This document shows, piece by piece, positions 1 to 10,369 of a stretch of DNA of 18,873 bases (its first letter is position 1; every line of letters starts with the position of its first letter). The stretch is from Neolecta irregularis DAH-3 (taxonomy: Eukaryota; Ascomycota; Neolectomycetes; Neolectales; Neolectaceae), in contig LXFE01000593.1 of assembly GCA_001929475.1 (NCBI GenBank), positions 1 to 18,873 on the forward strand, given 5' to 3'. The position numbers and the translations under genes were made by a program. The notes under the pieces are model-generated. The model saw only the letters and a list, made by a program, of their open reading frames with translations, was not told where the DNA came from and did not search any database.

Positions 1-82
1 TAACAATTTTTAATTATCATTCGATTTTAGCAGAAAGTTTGATACCCATAGCGGCCAATTCCGCTGCAAGATACTTCAAGAC

Positions 83-434
83 TTAGGGAAGAGTAACAAC
101 GGTGACATCCTCACCGCCAACCCACTTATTTCCATGTCCATCTTCCCAAACCCCGTCTTCAAAACCGGTAGCGGTCATTGCGCACGCACGACAACCGGAG
201 ACGCTGATAGTAGACGACACCGATATAGATATCTGCGTACATTTCGTGGCCGGTGATGCCACTATACATAGGTTCGTTAACAAGGTTCCCAGTAGACAAG
301 AAATATGTCAACTTGCAACCGATATCTGCGTTAACTTTTGTGAAGACTTTACTAATGTACTTTTTGTCGTGGATAGTCGCAGTTTTCTTGGATACATCTT
401 GCAACATTTTCTGTCGCAGAGAATTTATATACAT
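83..434 (-). CDS. Small two-exon hypothetical protein (about 104 aa)
   Basis: Not recognised. The model is exon 1 at 434-241 and exon 2 at 203-83, joined by a 37-nt intron (240-204) with a GTACGC donor and an ATCAG acceptor, the same size class as introns in the identified genes. The intron joins two open frames that otherwise each run into stops. The product has no signal peptide or membrane segment. Its C-terminal half has a short CRAC motif followed by an acidic, Gly- and Trp-rich tail (GFEDGVWEDGHGNKWVGGED) and ends in a hydrophobic TVVTLP. The N-terminal half is lysine-rich and less certain, because alternative GT-AG pairs of 35-36 nt also exist there (for example at 243-278). A TATA-like stretch lies just upstream. 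The gene sits about 140 bp from a putative hAT end and could be host sequence, cargo or a remnant. Confidence 0.4.
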
Positions 435-519
435 AATATAGTAAGTTATACTAGCATTTTAACATATTCCTGCCTTGCCCATCTCTGCTCTCACCCAAAA
501 TGGTTGTCACATGTTAGGC

Positions 520-590
520 CAGGCCCGGCCCATGGGCCAGTTCATGGAAAAGCCCATGGGCTTCGGCCCATTGCCAACACTGCATGAATG
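520..590 (-). mobile_element. Putative terminus of a hAT-type DNA transposon
   Basis: Read on the minus strand from position 582, the sequence starts CAGTGTTGGCAA, which fits the CAGNG-type terminal inverted repeat of hAT elements. It is followed inward by subterminal GC-rich palindromes: AAGCCCATGGGCTT (550-563) and GGCCCATGGGCC (527-538), with further GGCC runs, a typical hAT subterminal pattern. The 8 bp outside the end, CATGAATG (583-590), would be the target-site duplication. No matching second terminus is visible between 1 and 520, so the element would extend off the left edge or be a fragment. No transposase is seen. The call rests on motif resemblance only. Confidence 0.4.
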
Positions 591-1085
591 TCATTACAGA
601 TAATTAGTGCTGATGAATGAATCATGCGTCTCGTTTTTCATAATGTATACTTTATTTACAATTCATTTGAATGAATGTTCTATTAAGACAAGAAATTGTC
701 TTGGGATGATACAGTTGGTTGAGATGGCAGAAGAACTGACTGCTTAAGGGGCTTTTTATAAATAGTCACGAGGAGAAACAATAGCAACTGAAGAAAAGGC
801 CAGATAGAAATCAATTTATATTAGCAATATTTGTTATTTAGTGAATGCGGGATTACAACTATGTAAATTGTTAATTCCTGCGGCGGCAGGCGGAGATTGG
901 ACACACTGATCGCTCGGCCCTAGTGAAAACCATGAACCCAAGGAATAGTACGCCAGAGTGCAAGCGTATCATTGCAACATATCGAGGAGCAATGTAAATT
1001 AGGTGTCTCCTTACATTCTGATATCATGATGAGTGTCATGAAGAATGAATGCTGTTGAAAGAATGAAGATCCATTGATATTCTCC
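591..1085. other. Intergenic / RUB1 3' flank, nothing assigned
   Basis: AT-rich sequence between the putative transposon end and the RUB1 stop codon. The part nearest 1085 is presumably the RUB1 3' UTR. I see no convincing coding exon. A short GC-rich stretch (about 878-895, CGGCGGCAGGCGGAG) stands out from the background but has no assigned role. Confidence 0.5.
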
Positions 1086-1476
1086 TCATCTACCTCCACG
1101 CAATGCCAAAACCAAATGTATAGCTGTCCCTCCCTCGATTTTGTAGTCAGAAACTATCTTGTCGTCCGCCCTGATTGGTCAGTTCTAAATTCGGGTTGAC
1201 GAGCAAACATCTGTTTTCCGCTGTAAATCAGCCTTTGCTGAGGTGGGGGAATCCCTTCCTTCTCTTCAATATACTCCTTGATTTTTTTAATCTTCGTAAC
1301 GTCAGACTTAAATTAGGGGATATAAGGTCAGTACTGTATCATGCGATTCACACGGCACCATTATCTGGAGATGATTAACTCAGCTTACGCGGCCATCTGA
1401 TTACCTCTTTTCCGGTCAAAGTCTACCTGTTAAAGATAGGTAAAACGACAGAATATACCTTTATTTTGATTTGCAT
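1086..1476 (-). CDS. RUB1: RUB1/NEDD8 ubiquitin-like protein, five micro-exons
   Basis: Ubiquitin-like modifier that is attached to cullins and so activates SCF-type ubiquitin ligases. Exons are 1476-1459, 1422-1405, 1364-1335, 1291-1209 and 1170-1086; introns are 36, 40, 43 and 38 nt. The spliced product is 77 aa, the family's normal size. It starts MQIKIKTLTGKE and contains [20 protein letters not shown] and the C-terminus HLVLALRGG. Ala at position 72 (LALRGG) is the NEDD8-type residue, where ubiquitin has Arg. One residue (Arg) follows the Gly-Gly, so C-terminal processing would still be needed. The first two exons are 18 nt each and the third 30 nt, which hides the gene from ORF scans. 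Residues 13-22 ([10 protein letters not shown]) are unusually divergent although the length matches the family exactly. I am sure of the identity and fairly sure of the splice sites. Confidence 0.9.
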
Positions 1477-2562
1477 GGCAGATGTGGGGTTCAAATCCGA
1501 GGGGAATCGGGATGGCTCAAGTTACGAAATGGTCTCTCGACCTGAACAATCAATTTCCAACTACCACAATTCTACTGATTGAGTTGATACATCCCTAATA
1601 CTGTAGACATCTATTGTTCCTGAACACGAATGGCTAAAGTTGCTTTGTCTATATATTGGTGTCCCTTTCAAGAGAGAGAAATAAATTTTAGAAATTGTTT
1701 TGTTCTATTAAAAGATCTTTTAGATGCCACATAAATCAATGATAATGTTTTCCCGAGGAAAGTTCTCTAACGCTGCTAGATGACGGATGTAAATCTAATT
1801 CGGCAATTGGGAGATCAAGATCACTTAGTTTCGTTCTCGAGATGATACTCGATGATGGTAAATGGTTTCATTGAATGGATAATGGACGGCGAGAATAGCT
1901 GACGGAATATTTCGACGTATTCAGCAAAGACTCTGACGAGCGACAGGTGCACAATGCACACCCTGCCTATGATTCAATAAACGGGAATGTGATGCGCGAT
2001 TGTGCAAATACTCGCAACATTTTCCTGCTCTTCTCCGGTACAAGTCAAGCTCACGCTGGGGCTTCTTTGTCTCCCAGCCCGTTCTCAAATTAGAGATTTC
2101 CTGCGACTACCAATACCCTGATCCACAGTCTCATTATTCTGTTAAGCCTCAGTCCAGAGATGGTGGTGGTGATGGAATGCCTTTTGTGCGATCGCTGTAG
2201 CAGTTCATTACTTCATCCGCAGAATGTATCAATCATCGCGTAAACCTACATGGCTCCTAGCCCTAAACCAAATCTGAACTGCGAGTATTGTACTAACGAA
2301 CAACGACAGAATTCCAATGTGGACTTAATACAGTGATTTGAACAAAATTAATGGTTCGTAGCTTACCAGTACCAGAACGATCATAAATGGAATTCTCAAG
2401 AGTAAAAGTATTCTAAATGAACAATGTCGAAGTAAAGAATGTCTAATGAAAGGAGGCCTTCAGAACAGATCTCTCCAAAATCTAATCTCTCAAATGTGTA
2501 TGCTAAGTTGTATTTCCAAAACTAAAAGTGGTATTCTTGCAAGAAGTAAAACACCTCGGTGC
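1477..2562. other. RUB1 upstream region with unassigned competing open frames
   Basis: The part next to RUB1 (1477 to about 1740) looks non-coding and carries a TATA-like stretch at 1648-1659. Between about 1740 and 2210 several frames stay open on both strands. On the plus strand a 40-nt GT-AG pair (2038-2077) lies in one. On the minus strand there is a frame containing ETKKPQRELDLYRRRAGK. None matches a family I recognise and no full gene model could be built. A short unrecognised gene of the local micro-exon type cannot be excluded. Confidence 0.4.
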
Positions 2563-2727
2563 TCAGGATTCGATAGTTAAGACATGTTTAAGGTAGGTTC
2601 GGAGGAGGGTCGCGCATTGTTCTAATTTATTTCGCATGTCTGCTGAAGCCTTTGAATAGGACAAAGCCAGTCCAGTCACGCTCTGAATAGTACACTGGAG
2701 ACAAAAACAACCTCCGACTGCACACAT
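2563..2727 (-). CDS. Possible 54-aa small protein divergent from NUP85
   Basis: An uninterrupted ATG-to-TGA frame of 55 codons, transcribed away from NUP85 with 155 bp between the two start codons. The N-terminus is cysteine-rich (MCAVGGCFCLQC) and the rest looks helical (SYSKASADMRNKLEQCATLL). There is no signal peptide and no family that I recognise. A frame of this length in AT-rich DNA can occur by chance. The amino-acid composition and divergent placement are the only support. Confidence 0.3.
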   Translation of the reverse strand: MCAVGGCFCLQCTIQSVTGLALSYSKASADMRNKLEQCATLLRTYLKHVLTIES

Positions 2728-2812
2728 TTTATCTTCTGTCGCAGAAAACTTTCATCGCGGTCTTCATTTCCATTTTCACTCTCACCGCTAAGAATTTTGA
2801 ATTTTTGCCTCA

Positions 2813-2818
2813 ACGCGT
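2813..2818. promoter_or_regulatory. ACGCGT (MCB-like) hexamer upstream of NUP85
   Basis: An exact ACGCGT lies about 65 bp upstream of the NUP85 start codon. In yeasts this hexamer is the MBF-bound cell-cycle box. A single six-base match is weak evidence and its role here is a guess. Confidence 0.2.
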
Positions 2819-2882
2819 CATATTCACGAGGGGCTGCCTTTCCGCCTCGTCACTTTGTAAATTTCCCATTAACGAACCAACG

Positions 2883-5185
2883 ATGGATGATTCCGCTATG
2901 TCTATCGACGTTCCAGGGGGGCTCACTAATCTTGATACTCCATTAAAAGCAATTATTGTTGCGGGAAGTGGAAATCAGCATGTCAGTTCGAAGTTGAACC
3001 CGATCCATGCAGCCTTTGTGGGATGGGTTAATGGGCCTACCAATCGAGAACCGGCAGTAGGATATCTGTTTAGCTATATCTAACAGACAGAAAAGATGCA
3101 AGGAACTTGAAGTTCAAGTGAGGGAGTCTCGCATTCCCGAACTGACGATTCCAGAGGAGAAAATTGAGGTACCACCGATTGCAGATAGGAGAACTTGAGA
3201 TGTTTTAGTATATCAAACGATCAACCTTATTATTCTCGGAAACGCAACAGATTTCAGATTTAACAATACCAAACATATCACGACTTTCTGAATTACAAAG
3301 AAGCGCTCTTAAGACGCATATCCTCCAATATAAAGTCTGTCCCTAGGTTTTATATGTAGCTTACTCCTTAGACTTCCGAAGTATCACAATCACTCCTTGA
3401 ACATAATTCAATTCTTCAGTGCGCTGAAGCGCTCTACCTTCCGAAAAAAGACGGAATGCCGAACGGCGACGCGTTGATGGATTGGGTAAATAATCTCGAT
3501 CCGAAGCCTGAACAGCACGAAGGTGTAGAAATAATGCAGACAAGGCCTCCCTGCTCTCACCCTTTGTTTTGGGACTATGTCCATCGGTATTAAATTCATT
3601 TTGCAGAAATATATTAATGATTTAGTGCTGTCCTCCGTGGATTATTGCCACAGACTTCCCTTATCTTCTCGAAAAGCGGGCTAGAAAGATCAGAACCGGC
3701 AATATCGGATATCCTAAAGAGTCTCATAGACGTTTTAGATACATTTCCCTTGGCGAAAGCCTTCACCACCATTGAAGAGTTTAAGCGAAGACGAGATAAT
3801 TGGCTCTCTCATCTATCGTATGTTCTTTTAGCCAGCAACTCTGACATCTCGGAAATGTTCGCCAGAAACTCCCCTCGTTATCCAATCGTAACCCTTCAAA
3901 TAACTTGAAGATAATGTTGGACATCCTCGAGGGAAACATCGACATTATCAAGCAATCCAGCTCGACTTGGCAAGAATATTTTGCTGCCTCGGCATGCTAT
4001 TGTGATCTATCGGATTTTCAAACAAGAGAAGAACGCTGGACGGACGTAACTGAGGGTTTCGCAGTTGACATCACACTTCCTTTCGAGGTGATATGTGGAA
4101 ATCTCTGTGAAGGGGACATTCCGAAAGCTCTTACAAATTGCAAGGGCTTAGATTTGGGACTCGCTGCTATTTTAAGCGATCTACTTGAGAAAGCGGATGT
4201 TCTTCAAGATCCGATGGATCTTGGAAATAGCGAGGGGTATGTATGCTCCTAGCTTTGACGTTCACTTTCAAGTCCGCCGTTTGGATTGAGGGATTATTTC
4301 TGTATCGAGTATGGAGAGCTTCTAATGATGAACGAAGCTACCTGGAGAGAAGCATGCATCATATGGCAAAGCGTGCCAGGCATAGGGATCGAGTACATCC
4401 AGAATGTACATCATTTCTGGAGATATACCACGATTAATCTTCTAGTCAATAATACACATTCCTCTTGAAAGCAAACAACAAATAGAAGACCTTCTCACAA
4501 TCTCAGATTCTTTAGATCTCTTTTTCGAGTCAGCTTATATTTCCACGTCCTGGGCCCGTCATCTTGAACGACAATCAAAATTTGGTTCTGCAATAACATA
4601 TTTGCATCGCGCCCGATACTTTTCGCAAATAGATCGATTAGTATGGAAAATCTTTGAGAATACGTTACTATTCGGACCAATGAGCATTGATGATGAACTC
4701 AAACACATGATTGGAAATCCAGGAAACTGCCCGGTTGAGATTGCGAATTTGATCGCACCAGTTGCCACGCTGCGGGGGTTCTATGAGCAAACCGGGAGGG
4801 AAAAACGGAGATGGCTTGCCGCGTTGTTCAAAGCTCCTAGAATTCCCAGGCGGTGCGTAGGAATGTTGATGTGTGAGATGCTGCCTTTGCTCGACGGTAT
4901 TTCAGTCCCGTAGTTTGCGGATATGACGTTTCAGGATCAAACCTTTGGACTTACCGAGATCTCTTTGATTGTCTACCGGTTATTGAAGAATTTTATTCGG
5001 GAAACGATTTCCAGGAAGGCATCAATCTTGTTCAACTCGCGATTGATGAAGGTCGTGGAGTCAGTTGGAGACAGAATATTCGGATGGGCATGATAGCAAG
5101 GGATATTATTGCTGTAGTGAGGATGCTGATCACGAAGGAGATCGGTCGTGTATTCCTCGACGGTAAGCCATCAGAAGAGGAATAG
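2883..5185 (+). CDS. NUP85: Nucleoporin Nup85 (Nup84/Y-complex scaffold), nine exons
   Basis: Structural subunit of the Y-shaped (Nup84/Nup107) complex of the nuclear pore coat. Exons: 2883-3056, 3091-3168, 3209-3334, 3372-3586, 3626-3821, 3866-4236, 4273-4405, 4446-4896, 4935-5185. Introns are 34-44 nt and the product is about 664 aa, near human Nup85. Family signs in order: SSKLNPIHAAFVGWVN near residue 40; CAEALYLPKKDG and HPLFWDYVHRAVLRG in the first third; SSTWQEYFAASACYCD in the middle; then LRDYFCIEYGELLMM with ATWREACIIW; and a long all-helical C-terminal part. The first true ATG (2883) has A at -3. Intron 5 is the weak point: frame demands the donor GTTCTT (3822), although a better-looking GTATGT begins four bases earlier. 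The gene converges on RMT2, with 22 bp between stops. Confidence 0.85.
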
Positions 5186-5207
5186 CACATTGTGACCGTA
5201 CAAAGCA

Positions 5208-6399
5208 TTATTGTTTGAGTTTACAAATTGGAAGTTTATAGACGTCGACCTTGAAATACTTTCTTTGCACGCCCTTCCTTTCTTCTTCCGAGAAATCCAC
5301 TGGGATATCTTTATATTCAACTTCAAAGCCGAATTCACATGACAAATCGAGTTCAGCTAAGCGTGTGTAGACGTCGTAAAATGTCTGAAAATCTGCGCCG
5401 AGGCCGTGGAAGAAGGAGAATATCCCATTTTGATCCAGCAGACCTACTGCAGAGTCGAAGAACAGGCGCAGATCCTTAATGTTACGACCATCAGGATAGG
5501 TAACGTACAGCATAAGATTCTGCAAAACAGTCATAATATACTGCATCAAATGCCTCAACAGGTAAATCTTCGCAGAAATCTTGCCATCTTCCCTCGATAA
5601 TCTAATGGTTCAGCGATTTCATGACAGGATGCAAACCTGAACACCTTCCTTCTCGTACCACCCTCTGCTTCGCATCTCGTGTAAAACATCCGGGTGTGCT
5701 TCAACAATTACATGCTTCCTGGGTTTCTTTTCTTGAAAAAACCCATCGACAATGCCCAATCCGAAGCCAATATTTAATACCGACAGTCCCTTTCGTGGTA
5801 ATAAGACTTCCGCAGTCTGTCTCATGATTTCGGTTTCCCAAGACATCATGACCTCGCTATTCTCGCTATCAAGTAGCGTCTCGGAGCCATTAACTGATTT
5901 GGTGAATTTCAGTTCAGATGATAAATATTTTGAATTATTCTTCGCATCCTTATCTTCCGTTTCTTTCCTTCCAAGTAAATTTAGGAGCATCTCAGTCCGT
6001 ACGCCAGCAGAAATCATAACCTCATAAATCTCCATACATCCTAGACGACGAGCGAGGCATGCTGGAGTTTCACTGTTTCGATCCACTACCAGTTCAAACC
6101 TCGAATTAGACTGGTGACGTACAGGCATTCCAGATTCCACCATTCATCAATATCCACTCCGCCAGCTGCTTGCCCTTCTCGACTCCGTTTTCGCCTGTTG
6201 AGCTTCCTTCAACTGCAAGATGTAGGGGTCCCTTTCCGGTTGTCGGATCCTGGTACCAAATATCTGCTTTCTCAACCTTAATTAACCTTTTAAATTCTAA
6301 AGATTCCAGGTTTAAGGCGGCATCTAATAGGAGATTATTTAATGCGATCTGCTCTGGAGGTAGAGCCCAATCTTCTAAGTGCATTTCTTCGATGGTCAT
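5208..6399 (-). CDS. RMT2: Arginine N5 (delta) methyltransferase Rmt2
   Basis: SAM-dependent methyltransferase of the fungal and plant Rmt2 family, which in yeast methylates the delta nitrogen of an arginine in ribosomal protein Rpl12. Exons: 6399-6123, 6085-5637, 5601-5509, 5474-5208; introns are 37, 35 and 34 nt; the product is 361 aa. The N-terminal third is the ankyrin-like region typical of the family (PLHLAVEG; NSETPACLARRLG). The Rossmann methyltransferase domain follows: motif I is VLNIGFGLG at residues 195-203 and its acidic partner is VIVEAHPDVL. Further family motifs are IIEGRWQD, FDAVYYDCFAE and FSFFHGLGAD. The start is the first in-frame ATG; no usable ATG lies upstream. It shares a 417-bp divergent intergenic region with NAS2. 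Confidence 0.9.
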
Positions 6400-6816
6400 G
6401 GAGGGGAAACGTTTGAAGTTCGGATCCAAGCGGAATCTCAGCTAAACTCTGCGGGATTTATCGGACCAGGAAATTTCACATTAATATCGTCTACTACATT
6501 TTAAGATAGTGAGAATGATCTTTGTCCTTTTGGTACGTGTAATGAAAGGATTATCATGGAAAATCTAGCAAAATTAGTATTAGTCACAGGGCTCCTTACG
6601 CTAACGTACGTAGCTTGCACTTAACTACAGTTGACAATTTGTAGACCATGTTTTCGAAAGGAAATTATTTGTGGAAATTCCAAAGGTATTCGGGGGTAAG
6701 GAGAATCTTCACATTCGATTTCAGTATAAATTTGTATAGAATATGATAGATAAAGTTAGATGCGTGAATTACAGGTGTCCATCTTGAGATGACGTCTCGT
6801 CACTTGTACGTGAGAT
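6400..6816. promoter_or_regulatory. Shared divergent promoter region RMT2 / NAS2
   Basis: A 417-bp AT-rich gap between the two start codons of divergent genes. It must hold both promoters and 5' leaders. I see no exon and no clear regulatory motif. Confidence 0.5.
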
Positions 6817-7638
6817 ATGGGCCTCGACCTTCACGATCCATCAGTCCGGCATTTCGAGTCGTCGAGCACATCATTGAATGACCTTATACTTCAAAAAGAC
6901 GCCTTAGAATCAGAAATAAATGAGCTTTTATCCGTATTAACATCTGTACGGGCTGGATAACCACAGTGCTGATCGAAGCAAAATGTTGACATGAAAACAC
7001 CCCTCATTGACCAGGAAGGCTTTCCCAGAGACGACATTGACGTTGCACAGGGTAATGTGAGATATTCACCAGCTCTTACCTGGAAGTGAGAACAGTACGA
7101 GCCAGATTAGTCTGCCTGCGGAATGATCATAAGAATTTAATGGCGAAGATCGAGGCTGGACTACATGAAAAATTCTCCAAAACTCCATCCCCAGGAACTC
7201 AAGTCAATCCGTCTACGCAGGCGGCCGGAGTTCGCAGCGACAACCTTGTGGTTGAAAGTGCATTCGCAGTAATCGACGACGTTATAGATGGCAGTCCTGC
7301 TTTCACTGCGGTACGCCGAAAATCTGGCTTACCGCTGAATTTGTACAGGGTCTTCAAAAAAATGATTTGATAATCAAGTTTGGAAGTGTACATGCCGGGA
7401 ACCACGAAAATTTGTCAAAAATTGCCAATTTGGTTTCATCAAGCCTGGGGGTATACAGTTTGTAATATTTATTACTACTGACATTACAGCGGAAGATCAT
7501 AGTCACAGTTGATAGAATGGAGAAGAGGATTCGTCTTGAGCTGATGCCGAATATCGAATGGGGCGGAAGAGGCTCTTTGGGGTTTGTCAACCATGTGAAC
7601 GATATTCATATGACAGGTGTCACATTCTTCCTCTATAG
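6817..7638 (+). CDS. NAS2: 26S proteasome assembly chaperone Nas2 (p27/PSMD9), PDZ protein
   Basis: Chaperone that binds the C-terminus of Rpt5 during assembly of the 19S base. Exons: 6817-6945, 6979-7051, 7087-7310, 7349-7450, 7490-7581, 7617-7638; introns are 33, 35, 38, 39 and 35 nt; the product is 213 aa (yeast Nas2 is 220). The N-terminal helical part contains GFPRDDIDVAQVRTVRARL and LRNDHKNLM. The PDZ domain contains DDVIDGSPA, NDLIIKFGSVHAGNHENL and a closing VTVDR strand. The C-terminus, WGGRGSLG joined by the last intron to CHILPL, is the family signature. The exon 1/2 junction (SVLTS-QNVDMKTP) aligns without gaps to the yeast protein, which supports the 33-nt intron. The last exon codes for only seven residues plus the stop. 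Confidence 0.92.
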
Positions 7639-8556
7639 CACCTACGACTCTATATATGGTTGTTGGAGATGCCTTGAGAATATTTTCTGTGTTTGCCGCT
7701 CATTTTCCAAGCGTCCGTCTTATGTTTTGCTTTTGAATAAACTCAACTCAGTCGTTGAATTTCGGTGGGGGGCTGTTGTAGAAAACCGTTCTTCAAATGA
7801 TGTCTCACAGTGAAGTTGTCTTTGACTACCATCTACTTCGACATGCTTCCTAGCCGCAGACGAGAATATTTGATTACAATTTCACGGTTAGGTTAGGATT
7901 GCAGACTATCAATTGCCATTGCAACGTGGTCAATAATTGGTTGATTCATTCGGCACTCTTAAGATGTCAAGTTGTTCAATCAACGACGAAGTCTGTTAAA
8001 GGGAGGCTTCGTAAACTGATGGTATATTAGGACGACTTTCGCTATATTTGCCTAAGGGTTCCGATGATCTACAGTTGTGTAATGCAATTGCAAGGGTCAT
8101 AATTACAAGAATGTTTTCTATGCTCAATTAGCTTAACCCCAGTGAGAGGGTCTGAAGATGTAATCGAAATTGCAGTAGCATTTGACTTAGAGGGTCACAG
8201 CTGTTTCAGGCCAGTGATGAACATTGCACTGTGTGTATAATTGGATCATATACGATCATCGTTACTTTTCCAATTATGGCAGTCTACAATTTCAGAATCT
8301 GATGGATTAATTGTGATGAATATTTCTTTGATGAAATACGAGAGATGTGAGCATTTCCAATGCAAGGATTGAAATTACAGACTTCGGTCTTTGGACAACC
8401 ATAAGTGTCTATTGAATAAATAAAAAATTATGTCCTGGTCTCTTCAGTTATACCCATAAGTGGAATCCATAAAATAAATAGAGCATAGTAATGCCAGACC
8501 ACGCTAATGATAAAAGTCTCCCTATGCTCAACGCTCGTAGGCATAATAAAAAGCCG
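7639..8556. other. Convergent intergenic region NAS2 / CDC7
   Basis: 918 bp between two 3' ends, AT-rich with no recognisable gene. One plus-strand frame stays open for about 45 codons (about 8100-8239, containing SEDVIEIAVAFDLEGHS) but lacks an ATG and any known similarity. Confidence 0.5.
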
Positions 8557-9874
<1,318 letters not shown>

Positions 9875-9933
9875 TGTTCAAAAAGAAAGGTAAATCGATA
9901 GAACGGAAAGTGATTGTCGGGAAGTATTGAAAT

Positions 9934-9939
9934 CACGTG
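9934..9939. promoter_or_regulatory. CACGTG E-box upstream of CDC7
   Basis: A palindromic CACGTG lies 60 bp upstream of the CDC7 start codon, where a bHLH-type factor could bind. It is a short motif and the role is inferred only. Confidence 0.2.
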
Positions 9940-10369
9940 CCGTTCAATCACTTTGGCACGTCATATCGTCAAACACGGCTTCGTTCCCCATCCACCAGTC
10001 CTGAAAATTTAGTCCTACGGCCTCCAAAACTTTTATGACAAGATTCAAAGAGAGGAATAGTTGGGGACCTAGTTTGGATAAAATCACCCTGTGAAGGGTG
10101 TTGTTATCCCAGTTTAAAAAGACTACCTACGTTGCCTTTACCAGAGGTGGGAATTCATTTTATCCTGGATTCTGGACTGTCCATTTGACAAAGCACTGAA
10201 AATGTCATTGTCATCATTATCCAAAGAAATATCGTCTATTTGCCTGCACTCAACTCCAACCTGTTTGTGAATATATTTGAACTAAAGGAAGCCCCTGTGT
10301 CTCTCACTTGATGATATAATGCCAGTGAATCGTAGAAAATGGTGCTGAGATTTCTGTATTAGTTTTCAG

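Noticed and set aside
102-587. 161-codon plus-strand frame
   Set aside because: It is antisense to the two-exon model at 83-434 and runs through the GC palindromes of the putative transposon end. There is no family resemblance and its composition looks like a shadow.
1025-1032. ATGATGA resembling a C box of a C/D snoRNA
   Set aside because: No D box (CTGA) or terminal stem at a suitable distance. It is in the RUB1 3' flank.
1488-1498. GGTTCAAATCC, an exact match to a tRNA/Pol III B box
   Set aside because: No A box, anticodon arm or pairing acceptor stem upstream, and the T-stem would mispair. It lies in the RUB1 5' leader.
1785-1840. Plus-strand MTDVNLIRQLGDQDHLVSF, reminiscent of prefoldin subunit 4 (DQDKINRFSR)
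   Set aside because: The frame stops directly afterwards with no usable splice donor, and no further prefoldin motif is found downstream.
5752-6445. Plus-strand frames across RMT2
   Set aside because: Antisense shadows of conserved methyltransferase exons.
7517-7813. 98-codon plus-strand frame at the NAS2 3' end
   Set aside because: Read-through of the NAS2 fifth exon past its true splice donor at 7582. The genuine C-terminus uses the 35-nt intron and stops at 7638.
7886-7897. GGTTAGGTTAGG, telomere-like
   Set aside because: Only two units and not the usual TTAGGG; most likely chance.
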